Source of the DNA: Actinomycetota bacterium
GTDB taxonomy: Bacteria > Actinomycetota > Actinomycetes > S36-B12 > UBA5976
NCBI GenBank assembly: GCA_947452765.1
Contig: CANGDR010000001.1
Coordinates: forward strand, 1 to 64,000
Length of the DNA: 64,000 nucleotides
Direction of reading: 5' to 3'
A program made the translations under genes and the position numbers. Shown in pieces: positions 48,193 to 59,268 of this stretch. The notes under the pieces were generated by a model. The model worked only from the letters and a program-made list of their open reading frames with translations. It ran no database searches and was not told where the DNA came from. Positions within the stretch are counted from its first letter, which is position 1. Each line of letters opens with the position of its first letter.

Positions 48193-50118
48193 TTATTTTA
48201 TGCTCACTCTTTTAGTCGTGGATGATATTGTTCCAAGTCGAGAGTCACTTGTTTTAGCACGGTAAGAAATTGTGGTCCTTTTGGAGCCAACTGAATTAGT
48301 AAAAGTCCAGACACCTGACGAATTGGTTCGGACAATTCTTACTCGCTGCCACTTGCCAGCACCAACCTGGCGTTCAACGGAGACTTTAACGCCTGCAAGT
48401 CCAGGTGAAACGCTGCCAGTGATTACCGCCTTTGCGTTGCGCTTAAGCGACTTGGGTACTGCAATCCAAATTTTGCCAGCCACAGATATTGATTGAGTTC
48501 CAGTATTAACTGAACCCTTGCTGTTGGTTGCCCGTATCCGAATCGCATTTTTCCCTGGCGGCGGTGCAGCCCAAACCATCTTCCAAGTTCCCGTGGCAGT
48601 CGTTGTTGCCTTGGTGATTGTCACCCAACTTGCGCCAACTTTGCGCTGTAGCGAAACAGTTGCTCCCAATTGGGCCGGAGTTATTTTGCCAGTAAACGTG
48701 TATGGAATTGGAGTGAGTGCGGTCTTCGGCCAGTTCACCTTCGTGATGCCAGTAAGTGTCTTTGCGGTCACGGTGGTGGAACCTGCAATGGTTGCAATTC
48801 CAGCAGTGATTTTGGAAATGTATGTTGACTTAATTCCAAGTACGCCGCGCAATTTATCTGGGGTTAACGGTTGCCCTGGAGCGATCGTCAGAGAAGTTAG
48901 ATTTCCTGCAGAGTCAGAAAGGTCAAGTCGGCTGACGCCACCACTCACATAATTTGAAACTAAAGTCATAGACCATACGTCCGCAATGGGTACACCCGCG
49001 GCATTTAACCTTTTAACTAAAGTTGCTTGATCGATAGACGCCACCCAGCTGGCATTCGGATTGTTAACCCGTGGATCTTGCGACCAATGATCATCAACAC
49101 TTGATAACCAGCTAATTGGTGAAGTTCCCCAAACTTGCGATCGTGGCTGCGTCATACCTCCGGTTGAAGACGAGTAGTAGCCAGTAATAACTGCTGGACC
49201 GCTCATAACAACCATCCCTGAATCAGGCGCGCCGGCTGTTGCATCGACTGCTGCTACCCAGGCAGATCCCGAAGCAGCATATTCTTTGCTAAAGCCAACG
49301 AATACTTGAGCGCTGTCGGTAACTCCGATATTGCACAGGCAACTAGCGTTCAACCCAGCTCGAGATTGCATTAATGCAAATGAGCGAGCAGCAACTGCTT
49401 GTGCCTTGAGTGCTTCTGCAGGCCAAGAGGAAGGCATTTCGCCCAATCCATACAGATACTGATTGGTTAACTGCAAAGTGTTTATGGCATTCTTTGCTTT
49501 AATTTCAAAAGTGCCGTACTTGTAACGATGTGGGCAACTAGTAGTACTGCATGGCGCAGTGCCAAGTGCAGCGGCCGCAACAACTCCAGCGTTCAAATTT
49601 ACTAACGAGCTGGAGTTATCCCAACTAATGATTGCTGATGAGCCTGTTGCTGTCGTAACACCTGTTCCACTCATGGTGAAAGTGCTATCAACAAAAGTAA
49701 AAGTTAAATCAGTTGCTGCTGGAATTGTTATCAGGGAACCGCCGTCAATTACGATGCTTAAAGCGCCACCCGCTGAAGCATTAAGAGGATTGTCTTCTCC
49801 ACGAACAAAAATTGTGCTTTGTCCAGTTTCAATTCCCACCTTGAGTGCAGCAGGAGTTGGCTGCGAAGCCACCGTGGTTCCTTGATAGTAATGAGTTAAA
49901 ATTTGGTCGTACTTAAAGCCATCAAGTGCCATACCGTAAGCGCCGTATTGACTTAAACCCAAGCCATGGCCCCAGCCGGCGCCCGTAATTGTGAATCCCG
50001 CTGGAACTTGTACCGCAGCTGCTGCTTGGGCTGGCACAATAGACGCGCCAATAAAGCAGGCTGAAATTAAGGCAGAAACTAGAGACTTACGGGAGTTATT
50101 CATGATTCTCAAGTTCAC
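48193..50118 (-). CDS. Secreted SpoIID/LytB-domain protein with C-terminal Ig-like tandem repeats
   Basis: Signal peptide; FTITGAGWGHGLGLSQYGAYGMALDGFKYDQILTHYYQGT; YLYGLGEMPSSWPAEALKAQAVAARSFAL; YYSSSTGGMTQ. Confidence 0.92.
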   Translation of the reverse strand: MNLRIMNNSRKSLVSALISACFIGASIVPAQAAAAVQVPAGFTITGAGWGHGLGLSQYGAYGMALDGFKYDQILTHYYQGTTVASQPTPAALKVGIETGQSTIFVRGEDNPLNASAGGALSIVIDGGSLITIPAATDLTFTFVDSTFTMSGTGVTTATGSSAIISWDNSSSLVNLNAGVVAAAALGTAPCSTTSCPHRYKYGTFEIKAKNAINTLQLTNQYLYGLGEMPSSWPAEALKAQAVAARSFALMQSRAGLNASCLCNIGVTDSAQVFVGFSKEYAASGSAWVAAVDATAGAPDSGMVVMSGPAVITGYYSSSTGGMTQPRSQVWGTSPISWLSSVDDHWSQDPRVNNPNASWVASIDQATLVKRLNAAGVPIADVWSMTLVSNYVSGGVSRLDLSDSAGNLTSLTIAPGQPLTPDKLRGVLGIKSTYISKITAGIATIAGSTTVTAKTLTGITKVNWPKTALTPIPYTFTGKITPAQLGATVSLQRKVGASWVTITKATTTATGTWKMVWAAPPPGKNAIRIRATNSKGSVNTGTQSISVAGKIWIAVPKSLKRNAKAVITGSVSPGLAGVKVSVERQVGAGKWQRVRIVRTNSSGVWTFTNSVGSKRTTISYRAKTSDSRLGTISSTTKRVSIK

Positions 50119-50312
50119 TAGGGGAAGTGTGCTATTTGAAACTTACACGGCCAATGTGAACATCTAGGGAACCAACATCCAAGAATTAGATAGGAATTGT
50201 CCGAATTTCAACGACTACCGGCGAATCCAGGGCGATTTTCAGGACACGCCAGACTGTGACTTACGATTAGTACAACGCAATTGCGCATTCGTCTCCATAG
50301 CAAGGATTACCT

Positions 50313-53036
50313 GTGAGTGTTCTAGACAAGATTCTTCGTGCCGGTGAAGGCAAGATTCTCCGAACACTAGAGTCCTACGCGAATCAGATCAACCTACTCG
50401 AAGAGCATTACGTTGCATTGAGTGATGCTGACCTACGCGGCATGACCGATGATTTTCGAAGCCGGCTTGCAAATGGGGAAACTCTTGACGACTTACTGCC
50501 AGAAGCTTTCGCAGTTGTAAGAGAAGCAAGTAAACGGACATTGGGTCAGCGTCACTATGACGTTCAGCTAATGGGTGGCGCTGCACTTCACTTAGGCAAC
50601 ATTGCAGAAATGCGAACTGGTGAAGGTAAAACATTAGTTTCAACCTTGCCCGCATATTTAAATGCACTTTCCGGTAAGGGTGTTCACATTGTTACCGTAA
50701 ACGACTACCTTGCAGCTCGTGATGCCCAGTGGATGGGTCGAGTGCACCGTTTCCTTGGATTAACGGTAGGTACGATCCTTTCCGACATGACACCAGAACA
50801 GCGACGCGATGCCTATAACGCGGACATTACATATGGAACTAACAATGAATTCGGTTTTGATTACCTTCGCGACAACATGGCATGGAGTCCACAAGAGCGA
50901 GTTCAGCGTGAATACAACTTTGCAATCGTCGATGAAGTTGATTCAATCCTGATTGATGAAGCGAGAACTCCGTTGATTATCAGTGGACCAGCTGATGTGG
51001 CGACTAAGTGGTACGCCGAATTTTCGCGATTAGTTCCGAGGCTAACGATCGACGTTGACTATGACGTGGATGAAAAGAAGCGCACCGTTGGCATCTTGGA
51101 ACCAGGTGTTGAGAAAGTTGAAAACTGGCTAGGGATTGAAAATCTCTATGAATCAGTTAACACTCCACTTGTTGGCTACTTGAACAATGCAATTAAGGCC
51201 TTGGCATTATTTAAGAAAGACAAAGACTACGTAGTAATGAATGGCGAAGTATTGATTGTTGATGAGCACACTGGTCGGCTATTGGCTGGCCGGCGCTATA
51301 ACGATGGTATGCATCAAGCTATTGAAGCTAAAGAAGGCGTGGAAATTCAAAACGAGAATCAGACGCTGGCAACAATTACAATCCAGAATTACTTCCGCAT
51401 GTATGACAAATTGTCGGGCATGACTGGAACCGCAATGACTGAAGCTGCTGAGTTCCACCAAATTTACAAACTCGGTGTGGTTCCAATTCCGGCAAACCGT
51501 CCGGTGCAGCGCCTTGACCAAACTGACTTGGTTTACCGAACTGAGGATGCAAAATTCAAGGCAGTTATCGCAGACATCGAAACAAAGAATCGCGCTGGTC
51601 AACCAGTTCTTGTGGGCACAACCAGTGTTGAGAAGAGCGAACTACTTTCGGGTTACTTAACTCGTTCGGGAATTCGCCACGAGGTACTAAATGCCAAACA
51701 ACACGATCGGGAAGCAACAATTATTGCTGAAGCTGGGCGCAAGGCAGCAGTCACTGTTGCGACCAACATGGCAGGTCGCGGAACTGACATCATGCTTGGC
51801 GGTAACCCAGAATTCAGAGCCGCTGCGGAATTAGAACGGCGAGGACTTGATCCAGTTGAAAACCAGGCAGAGTATGAGGCTGCCTGGCCTTCGGCATTGG
51901 AAGCTGCCCAAGAAGCAGTTAAGGCTGAGCACAACGAAGTTGTTGAAGCCGGCGGCTTATATGTTCTAGGAACTGAACGTCACGAATCTCGACGAATCGA
52001 CAACCAGTTACGTGGTCGATCTGGTCGACAGGGTGATCCTGGAGAAACCAGATTTTATTTATCACTTGAAGATGATCTGATGCGCTTGTTCAAGGGCGAG
52101 ATGGTTAATTCGTTCTTGCAACGTTTCAATGTTCCAGACGATGTGCCAATCGAAGCCAAGATGGTCACAAATTCAATCCGGTCCGCGCAAACTCAGGTTG
52201 AAGCACAAAACTTTGAAATCAGAAAAAATGTATTAAAGTACGACGAAGTAATGAACCGACAGCGTCAAGTTGTTTATGCTGAGCGCTCACGAGTACTTGA
52301 TGGCGAAGATGTGCAAGATCAAATCCAAATGTTCATGGATGACACCATCGAGGCATATGTTGTAGCAGCAACTGCCGAAGGGTATCCAGAGGAATGGGAT
52401 TTACCTACACTTTGGACTGCCCTAAAGACGCTTTACCCAATTAGTCTCACCGCAGAAGATGTCGCCAAGATGGCTGGCGGTGAGATCGCTGATCTTTCAC
52501 CAGACTTCTTACAGGCCACCTTGCGAGAGGACATCGAACAGGCTTATAAAGCTCGAGAAGATGAACTTGAAGCACCTGTCATGCGCGAACTCGAGCGCCG
52601 GGTAATTCTTACGGTTCTGGATCGTAAATGGCGCGAACACCTTTACGAGATGGATTATTTACAAGAAGGAATCGGACTGCGCGCCATGGCACAACGCGAT
52701 CCTCTCGTTGAGTATCAGCGTGAAGGGTACGACTTATTCGTTGCCATGATGGATGGCATAAAAGAAGAGTCCGTGGGTTATTTGTTTAACGTTGAAGTTA
52801 CGGTCACTCCACATGTACACGAAAATGGCGAAACCCATTCCGATATTGACGTGGCAGCAAAGGGGTTAGAAGCTCATGCGCCAGCAACAAATTTGCAGTA
52901 CACCGCTCCAAGTGAATCAGGTGAGGTGAAAACCTCAGTTGTTAGCGATGGCGCGTATGCAAATGTTGGCCGCAACGACGTTTGTCCTTGTGGCTCCGGG
53001 AAGAAGTTCAAAAAGTGTCACGGAGCTTCTGTTTAA
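50313..53036 (+). CDS. secA: Preprotein translocase ATPase SecA
   Basis: [38 protein letters not shown]-terminal zinc motif [17 protein letters not shown]. Confidence 0.98.
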   Translation: MSVLDKILRAGEGKILRTLESYANQINLLEEHYVALSDADLRGMTDDFRSRLANGETLDDLLPEAFAVVREASKRTLGQRHYDVQLMGGAALHLGNIAEMRTGEGKTLVSTLPAYLNALSGKGVHIVTVNDYLAARDAQWMGRVHRFLGLTVGTILSDMTPEQRRDAYNADITYGTNNEFGFDYLRDNMAWSPQERVQREYNFAIVDEVDSILIDEARTPLIISGPADVATKWYAEFSRLVPRLTIDVDYDVDEKKRTVGILEPGVEKVENWLGIENLYESVNTPLVGYLNNAIKALALFKKDKDYVVMNGEVLIVDEHTGRLLAGRRYNDGMHQAIEAKEGVEIQNENQTLATITIQNYFRMYDKLSGMTGTAMTEAAEFHQIYKLGVVPIPANRPVQRLDQTDLVYRTEDAKFKAVIADIETKNRAGQPVLVGTTSVEKSELLSGYLTRSGIRHEVLNAKQHDREATIIAEAGRKAAVTVATNMAGRGTDIMLGGNPEFRAAAELERRGLDPVENQAEYEAAWPSALEAAQEAVKAEHNEVVEAGGLYVLGTERHESRRIDNQLRGRSGRQGDPGETRFYLSLEDDLMRLFKGEMVNSFLQRFNVPDDVPIEAKMVTNSIRSAQTQVEAQNFEIRKNVLKYDEVMNRQRQVVYAERSRVLDGEDVQDQIQMFMDDTIEAYVVAATAEGYPEEWDLPTLWTALKTLYPISLTAEDVAKMAGGEIADLSPDFLQATLREDIEQAYKAREDELEAPVMRELERRVILTVLDRKWREHLYEMDYLQEGIGLRAMAQRDPLVEYQREGYDLFVAMMDGIKEESVGYLFNVEVTVTPHVHENGETHSDIDVAAKGLEAHAPATNLQYTAPSESGEVKTSVVSDGAYANVGRNDVCPCGSGKKFKKCHGASV

Positions 53037-53038
53037 CA

Positions 53039-53566
53039 TCAGAGTGCCCAAACCAAACTGGTTGCACGCCAACGCCCATCAAGCCCTTCAAGGCGCATTG
53101 CCAAAGCAAATGAGCGATTAGGTGTGCCAAAAACTGAACTAATCTCTGCTACACCATCATCAGTTTCATGTACGTGGATACTCCGCACTCCGAGCCGAGG
53201 CATTTTATTTCGCGCAATATGTCCCTGCAATTGGGTCATGACTTCTGGAGTTATCCAGCGAGTCAATTGGGTGGCTGGCCGGGAACCATTTACTACTTCC
53301 ACCAAGGCATGAACTAATCTCATTGACCATTGTTGCGCGGACGGTAGCTCAGCACGTGGTGTAGCTTGCGGATCGAAACTAGTTGCACTGTTATCTCCGA
53401 TACGTGGCGGAACATAAGTAAGCGCATTTGCCCCATCGGTCTGCGGCCATTCAAATGGCAACGTTTCCTGTAACCCATATTTTGTACGCTTTGGCAGATT
53501 TAATACTTGCGCATTATTTGCGCGGCGTCCGTGCGGCGTTGGTAAGGCATAGACAATTGCACTCAT
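53039..53566 (-). CDS. Rv3235-family protein
   Basis: RLVHALVEVVNGSRPATQLTRWITPEVMTQLQGHI..FALAMRLEGLDGRWRATSLVWAL; convergent with secA. Confidence 0.85.
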   Translation of the reverse strand: MSAIVYALPTPHGRRANNAQVLNLPKRTKYGLQETLPFEWPQTDGANALTYVPPRIGDNSATSFDPQATPRAELPSAQQWSMRLVHALVEVVNGSRPATQLTRWITPEVMTQLQGHIARNKMPRLGVRSIHVHETDDGVAEISSVFGTPNRSFALAMRLEGLDGRWRATSLVWAL

Positions 53567-53646
53567 GTTCCCCCCTGAACATTTAGAACGAGTTGCAGTA
53601 ACTTCAATCAAGGTAGTTAGGCCTCAGGTGATTGCAGGTACTTGCC

Positions 53647-53672
53647 GGAGTTTTTATACCCCCAAAAACTCC
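53647..53672. other. 9-bp inverted repeat GGAGTTTTT / AAAAACTCC
   Basis: GGAGTTTTTATACCCCCAAAAACTCC in the divergent 53567-53812 spacer. Confidence 0.6.
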
Positions 53673-53812
53673 AGTACAAACTTTCTAAATTGTTTGTAAT
53701 TGAGTGTCAATGGTTCATATTTTTAACAGCGAATCTGTGGATAACCCAAGCAGGTTGTCCACACCTTTAGTTGACGACTTGAATTGTCCTAACTATTGAG
53801 GTCCATTGAATT

Positions 53813-54376
53813 ATGGAATTAGAAGACTTTGAGCCCGAGCCGCCAATAATCGGAGAACTTCGGCGAGTAATTACAGATGCTTTCGACGAAGTGAAAAGTG
53901 AATCGCGGCTAGATCTGGATTATGAAGTGGCAGAGACGGTCAGGTTTGAACAGGGCCAGGTTTCATGGTTTGATCGGCTTCCGCTTAACCACACCCAAAT
54001 TCAAGTTCGACTATCACATCAGGCGTTAAGTACCGTGACCGGGAATCTAATTCACAAATCAGGAGAATTCTTAATTGTCGCGGGTGAAAAATTCGAATAT
54101 TTGGTTAACAATAAATACTTAGTTGGAATTTCAGGTTTGGATGCTCGAGCTACATTTTCCAGACAACCCAACACAATTAGCTGGCTTGAGAATGTCTGGT
54201 TCCACGATCTTTGTGACCGACAAGTCTTTGGCTCATGGTACTTGGTTGGTGGTGAAGTAGTTTCTGGAGAATGTTTAAGGTCAGGCTTTGATGCAATTGA
54301 TATTAGGCAACGCGAAGATTGTATGACGATCCCAAAGCGCGCACTTGTGGCTGCACAAATTCCCTTATTTGGCTAA
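53813..54376 (+). CDS. Uncharacterised protein upstream of the SAF/TadZ-like genes
   Basis: 187 aa ORF; ATG at 53813; TVTGNLIHKSGEFLIVAGEKFEYLVNNKYLVGISGLDARA; no recognised domain. Confidence 0.7.
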   Translation: MELEDFEPEPPIIGELRRVITDAFDEVKSESRLDLDYEVAETVRFEQGQVSWFDRLPLNHTQIQVRLSHQALSTVTGNLIHKSGEFLIVAGEKFEYLVNNKYLVGISGLDARATFSRQPNTISWLENVWFHDLCDRQVFGSWYLVGGEVVSGECLRSGFDAIDIRQREDCMTIPKRALVAAQIPLFG

Positions 54377-54582
54377 CGAGGATTATTTGCTACAAATTTT
54401 GCTGTCTCTACATAACGGTCAGATATGTATCTTTCGAGCTCGCTAATTTCAACTCGCCATTGTCCGCGCGCACCAATCTTTATCGCGGGAATCTCACCGT
54501 TTCGAACTAATGAATAAACCTGAGCCGGGGCAACGTTCAAGATTTCTGAGACATCACTCAAGGTAAGGAATCTGGTGTGCAT
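54373..54582 (-). CDS. MerR-like/excisionase-family HTH protein (BldC-like)
   Basis: FLTLSDVSEILNVAPAQVYSLVRNGEIPAIKIGARGQWRVEISELERYI. Confidence 0.88.
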   Translation of the reverse strand: MHTRFLTLSDVSEILNVAPAQVYSLVRNGEIPAIKIGARGQWRVEISELERYISDRYVETAKFVANNPR

Positions 54583-54697
54583 GAATCCATCGTGGCAAAT
54601 TCTTGAATTTTGGGATCAGAGTTTTCCACAGATCCATTTGAAGCATATTGAAATTGCTTTAACTGTGTGACGATAGAAAAAAGTTTTGGGGGTACTT

Positions 54698-55348
54698 ATG
54701 GCAATTCCACTTCGGCTAGGACAAAAATCAACACGAATTGAAGTAACAAAGGATTTAAAGTCGCGCAGATCACTTGATCCAAGAATGTGGCTAGGAATTT
54801 TGCTCCTCATTGGATCGACGATATTTGGTCAAACCATATTCACGCGAGCGTCAGCAAGGACACCCGCAGTTTCGATCGTTTCTGACATCGCAGCCGGTTC
54901 GATGATTCGAGAAAGCGACATCTCAATTTCACAAGTGGCAGTTCCAAATCCAGATTCTTTACTGGCAATCCCAAGTGAAGTCATAGGAAAGTTCGCAGCC
55001 GTTGATTTAGTAGCCGGTGACTTAATCACAAAACATTCGATTACAGCAGGGGCTGCCTCTGATTCTCGACTGGTTAGCGTCCCAATTCGCGCCGGCCACT
55101 TGCCACTACTCGCTCACGGATCAAAAGTAGATGTCTGGATGACACCTGCAACGGATGGTGTTGCTTTGCCCGGCCCGGCCCAGTTAATAATCCCCAGTGC
55201 GGTTTTAGATGCGGTACCGAATGTTTCAGACCAAGGAATGGATACTTCGGTAACGTTGCAAATTACTGATATCCAAGTACAAGCTTTAGTCCAAGCGATG
55301 CGTGATGGCGTAATCGACTTAGTAGCAATTCCGAGCTCGTCGTCATGA
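54698..55348 (+). CDS. SAF-domain membrane protein (CpaB/RcpC-like)
   Basis: TM LGILLLIGSTIFGQTIF then AAGSMIRESDISISQVAVPNPDSLLAIPSEVIGKFAAVDLVAGDLITKHSI. Confidence 0.8.
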   Translation: MAIPLRLGQKSTRIEVTKDLKSRRSLDPRMWLGILLLIGSTIFGQTIFTRASARTPAVSIVSDIAAGSMIRESDISISQVAVPNPDSLLAIPSEVIGKFAAVDLVAGDLITKHSITAGAASDSRLVSVPIRAGHLPLLAHGSKVDVWMTPATDGVALPGPAQLIIPSAVLDAVPNVSDQGMDTSVTLQITDIQVQALVQAMRDGVIDLVAIPSSSS

Positions 55349-56574
55349 AAAATGTCGTTGCTGCAATTGGACTGGTTGATTGGGAAGCACAATTTGTAAG
55401 TGGCTTAAGTCATCCGATGCTTGGCTTGAGTTTGCAACGTCGATGTGTGGACGGCGTTGATGTTCGCGCAGCCGTACAAGTCGTATCCACTGACTTGGTA
55501 ATTGTTTCGGACTATACCCCACGAGTTGACCGTGACTTGATGAGCGAATTGATTGATAAAGATATTTCAGTAATAGCAATTGGGTCAGATGAAGAGTATT
55601 GGAATGATTTAGGTGCGGACTATTTCATTGCAATAGATTTGGGAAATCCGCTAACTGCGCTCGCTAAAATTTCTGAAACTATGCGAATCAAGCCAATTGT
55701 AGTTCCGCAAACTTCTAGCCCAAGTGGTGAACTGATTGCTGTTGCTGGCTTTGGCGGTGGTTGTGGGCGAAGTACGTTAGTTAAAGAGCTGTCTTGGCTA
55801 TTAAGCAACATGGGGAAAAACGTACTAATGGTGGATGCGGATACCTATGGGGCATCACTTCATCAAGAGCTAGGAATGGCACCAAATAATTTGGGACTAT
55901 TAGAAGCCTGCCGGGCCATGGAGAAACGCACTGCATCTGATGTTGAGTTCTCGGAACTGGTTTCCGTAGTCACACCAAATTTATCCCTATTGGCTGGATT
56001 GCCTCGATCATCACGATGGACTGATTTGCGAATCCCGGCACTAAAGACAACCTGGCAACGAGCAATCTCGAGTTATGACTATGTGATCGTTGACGTAGGT
56101 GGCGTTCTGGAAATTGACCACAGCTTGCTTCATGAGTCGTCACTGCCGAGACGTCACGCTGCCTCCCTAACAGCACTGGCAACTGCATCCTCCACCTTTA
56201 TATGTGCTCGAGCAGATTCGGTAGGAACCGCGAGATTAGTTCGTGGCTACTTGGAGTTTCACGAATTATTCGCTGAATCCAATCTAAGTGCCGTTCTCTG
56301 GGGAACCGAGAGTGATAGAGATGAAAGAGAAATAGCGCAAGCTGTTACGCGTCACACTGGAATCCAGGCAATCTCATGTATTCCGCTGAACTGGAAAGCG
56401 GCGCGTGCAAGCTTAGAAAGGGGAATAACAATTTCCAATCTGGATCAAAAGTGCGAAGTGACTAAGGCATATTCAAAGTTAGCAACTCAAATTACGTCCG
56501 CTTCTGGCCAAATCCTAAGTATCGAAACTAAAAAGCGCGCCCGCTCCGGATTCCGAAGCAAGCGCGCCGCCTAA
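55345..56574 (+). CDS. TadZ/CpaE-like MinD-type ATPase with receiver-like N-terminal domain
   Basis: LIAVAGFGGGCGRSTLVKELSWLLSNMGKNVLMVDADTYGASLHQELG; overlaps the upstream SAF gene. Confidence 0.85.
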   Translation: MKNVVAAIGLVDWEAQFVSGLSHPMLGLSLQRRCVDGVDVRAAVQVVSTDLVIVSDYTPRVDRDLMSELIDKDISVIAIGSDEEYWNDLGADYFIAIDLGNPLTALAKISETMRIKPIVVPQTSSPSGELIAVAGFGGGCGRSTLVKELSWLLSNMGKNVLMVDADTYGASLHQELGMAPNNLGLLEACRAMEKRTASDVEFSELVSVVTPNLSLLAGLPRSSRWTDLRIPALKTTWQRAISSYDYVIVDVGGVLEIDHSLLHESSLPRRHAASLTALATASSTFICARADSVGTARLVRGYLEFHELFAESNLSAVLWGTESDRDEREIAQAVTRHTGIQAISCIPLNWKAARASLERGITISNLDQKCEVTKAYSKLATQITSASGQILSIETKKRARSGFRSKRAA

Positions 56575-56585
56575 TTTAGGTAGAG

Positions 56586-57782
56586 CTACTTGAGTAAATC
56601 TTGGATTCGAGAAATTCCCTCTATTAGGTCGTCATCACCCAGTGCGTACGACAAGCGCAGGTAACCAGGTGTTCCAAATGCTTCACCCGGTACAACTGCA
56701 ACTTCTACTTCATCCAAGATGAGTGCAGAAAGTTCTGCAGATGTCATTGGCTTCTTGCCGCGAATCTCTCGACCCAGAATATTTTTTATTGAAGGATAAA
56801 CATAGAACGCACCTTCAGGTTCCGGGCAGTGAACACCTTCGATTTCATTAAGCATCTTGGTTATGGTTTTGCGTCGGCGATCAAATGCAACCTTCATTTC
56901 TTCAACAGCAGATAAATCGCCAGACACTGCAGCCAGGGCAGCGATTTGCGAAACGTTTGCAACATTTGACGTTGCATGCGACTGCAAGTTAGTTGCAGCT
57001 TTAACAATGTCATTAGGGCCAATCATCCAGCCCACACGCCAACCGGTCATTGCGTAAGTCTTTGCTACGCCATTAACTACGATGCATTTGTCGGCTAACT
57101 CAGGTACTAAAACTGGCATTGAGGAAAATTCGGCATCACCATAAACTAGGTGTTGATAAATTTCATCGGTGATAACCCAGATTCCTTTTTCAACCGCCCA
57201 CTGACCGATTGCTTCAACTTCGGCGGGGGAGTACACGGCACCCGTTGGATTACTTGGCGAAACGAAAACCAGTGCTTTCGTTTTTGAAGTCAATGCTTTT
57301 TCAAGTTGCGCAACCGAAGTTCGGAATCCAGTTAGTTCGTCAGTCATGACTTCAACCGGGACGCCACCCGCTAGCCGAATTGATTCTGGGTACGTCGTCC
57401 AGTACGGAGCAGGCAGTAGAACTTCATCACCTGGATCAAGTAGTGCGGCGAATGCGTTGTACAGAGCTTGCTTGCCGCCGTTTGTAATTAGTACTTGACT
57501 TGGATCGATGATTAAACCAGAGTCGCGTTTGGATTTAATTGCGATGGCTTCTTTAAGTTCTGGTAGACCGCCGGCTGGGGTGTAGCGGTGCCATCTTGGA
57601 TCCCGGCACGCAGCAACAGCAGCCTCGACGATGTAATCCGGGGTTGGAAAGTCCGGTTCACCGGCTCCAAATCCGATAACTGGACGTCCAGCAGCCTTTA
57701 ATGCCTTGGCTTTTGCGTCAACGGCAAGGGTGGCGGACTCTGCAATGGCCCCAATTCGGGCGGAAACTCGTGGCTTGTTCAC
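56586..57782 (-). CDS. Pyridoxal phosphate-dependent aspartate aminotransferase
   Basis: [41 protein letters not shown] start inferred. Confidence 0.94.
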   Translation of the reverse strand: MNKPRVSARIGAIAESATLAVDAKAKALKAAGRPVIGFGAGEPDFPTPDYIVEAAVAACRDPRWHRYTPAGGLPELKEAIAIKSKRDSGLIIDPSQVLITNGGKQALYNAFAALLDPGDEVLLPAPYWTTYPESIRLAGGVPVEVMTDELTGFRTSVAQLEKALTSKTKALVFVSPSNPTGAVYSPAEVEAIGQWAVEKGIWVITDEIYQHLVYGDAEFSSMPVLVPELADKCIVVNGVAKTYAMTGWRVGWMIGPNDIVKAATNLQSHATSNVANVSQIAALAAVSGDLSAVEEMKVAFDRRRKTITKMLNEIEGVHCPEPEGAFYVYPSIKNILGREIRGKKPMTSAELSALILDEVEVAVVPGEAFGTPGYLRLSYALGDDDLIEGISRIQDLLK

Positions 57783-57947
57783 GCGTAAAGTATGACCTAT
57801 TGCGAGACAATCCGTCAGGCTGGGGTTCACTTTCCGTGGTATTTACCATCCTGATTATGGGTCTAAACTTGACTCTCCGACACAATTCTTAGTCTGCGCA
57901 AGCGTGCCTAGAAGTAGGTAGGTAGGCGTCGGTTAGAACGGTGACAG

Positions 57948-58020
57948 AGGGTCGTGGCTCAATTGGTAGAGCACCGGTCTCCAAAACCGGTGGTTGGGGG
58001 TTCAAGTCCCTCCGGCCCTG
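57948..58020 (+). tRNA. tRNA-Trp (anticodon CCA)
   Basis: AGGGTCGTGGCTCAATTGGTAGAGCACCGGTCTCCAAAACCGGTGGTTGGGGGTTCAAGTCCCTCCGGCCCTG; directly before secE. Confidence 0.96.
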
Positions 58021-58056
58021 CAGCAAGACGTAAGTAATGAAGCGAAAGGAAAGATC

Positions 58057-58272
58057 ATGAGTGTCAATAGTTCCGAGCAGCTCGGTCTATTCGGTCGTAT
58101 GGCTTTATTCTTGCGCCAAGTTGGATTCGAACTTAAGAAAGTAGTTTGGCCAACTAAAGAACAACTCATTACCTACACAACCGTTGTGATTGTTTTCGTA
58201 ACAATCATGGCGCTGATAGTTGCTGGGTTGGATTACGTGTTCGTCAAATTAGTTCTCGCAGTTTTCGGTTAG
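58057..58272 (+). CDS. secE: Preprotein translocase subunit SecE
   Basis: FLRQVGFELKKVVWPTKEQLITYTTVVIVFV. Confidence 0.95.
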   Translation: MSVNSSEQLGLFGRMALFLRQVGFELKKVVWPTKEQLITYTTVVIVFVTIMALIVAGLDYVFVKLVLAVFG

Positions 58273-58293
58273 TCGTTAGGTAAGGAAATTCAA

Positions 58294-59235
58294 GTGTCTG
58301 AATCCCCGTTCTTAGAAGCAGTTGCACCGCCGTCAGATGACGCTGTTGTTGAAATGCCAATTTCTAATGAAGCCGCAATTGAGGCAACTGATGCTGCCTA
58401 CGATGGCGCAGTAGATGTCGACATCGACGGTGAAGTAAGTGATGCACCTACCGAAGCTGCTTTTGACCTAACTGAATCCGTCGAAGCGGAAATCTCAGGT
58501 GAGGTTGCGGAAGACTCATCAGTAGAAGAAGTATCCGAAGAAGTCACACCTGCTGCAACTGAAATTGTTACCGGAGAAGCTGCGAATGAAGAGGCCGCAG
58601 AAGAAGATCCAATTGCAGCCTTCCGCGCTCGTTTGGATTCACAAATTGGTGAGTGGTTTGTAATTCACTCATACGCAGGTTTTGAAAATCGCGTTAAGCA
58701 GAATCTTGAAACTCGTTCGGTATCCCTCAACATGGAGGATTACATTTACGAAGTTAATGTCCCGACGGAAGAAGTAGTTGAAATCAAGAATGGTGTGCGC
58801 AAAGTAGTCAAGCGCAACAAGTTCCCAGGATACGTACTTGTTCGTATGGATCTAACTGACGAATCATGGGGAGTTGTACGCCACACCCCAGGTGTTACAG
58901 GTTTCGTTGGCCAGGGCCATAACCCCGCACCACTTTCAATGGATGAAGCTTTCGACATGCTTCGACCAGCTGAACAAAAGGCAATTGCAACTGTTGCAAC
59001 AGCAGCTGCCGCAGCAGCTTCCGGTGGCAACAAGTCAACCGGTGCCGGATCCCAAAAGATCGATATCGATCTAAACATTGGCGATTCGGTAACTGTTGTA
59101 GACGGACCGTTTGCGACATTGCACGCAACAATTTCTGAAATCAACTTGGATGGACAAAAGGTCGTTGGTCTCGTAGAGATCTTCGGCCGCGAAACTCCTG
59201 TGGAACTGGGCTTCAACCAGATTCACAAGAACTAA
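58294..59235 (+). CDS. nusG: Transcription termination/antitermination factor NusG with long acidic N-terminal extension
   Basis: [67 protein letters not shown]. Confidence 0.97.
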   Translation: MSESPFLEAVAPPSDDAVVEMPISNEAAIEATDAAYDGAVDVDIDGEVSDAPTEAAFDLTESVEAEISGEVAEDSSVEEVSEEVTPAATEIVTGEAANEEAAEEDPIAAFRARLDSQIGEWFVIHSYAGFENRVKQNLETRSVSLNMEDYIYEVNVPTEEVVEIKNGVRKVVKRNKFPGYVLVRMDLTDESWGVVRHTPGVTGFVGQGHNPAPLSMDEAFDMLRPAEQKAIATVATAAAAAASGGNKSTGAGSQKIDIDLNIGDSVTVVDGPFATLHATISEINLDGQKVVGLVEIFGRETPVELGFNQIHKN

Positions 59236-59268
59236 AGAAACAACGAAAAGAAAAAGGACGCGATAGAC

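Noticed and set aside
54373-54582. Excisionase-family HTH gene as a sign of a prophage or integrative element
   Set aside because: No integrase, att-like repeats or phage genes nearby; BldC-like small HTH proteins are common chromosomal regulators in actinobacteria
57914-57927. GTAGGTAGGTAGG tandem repeat upstream of tRNA-Trp
   Set aside because: Only about three 4-nt units; too short to call a functional repeat
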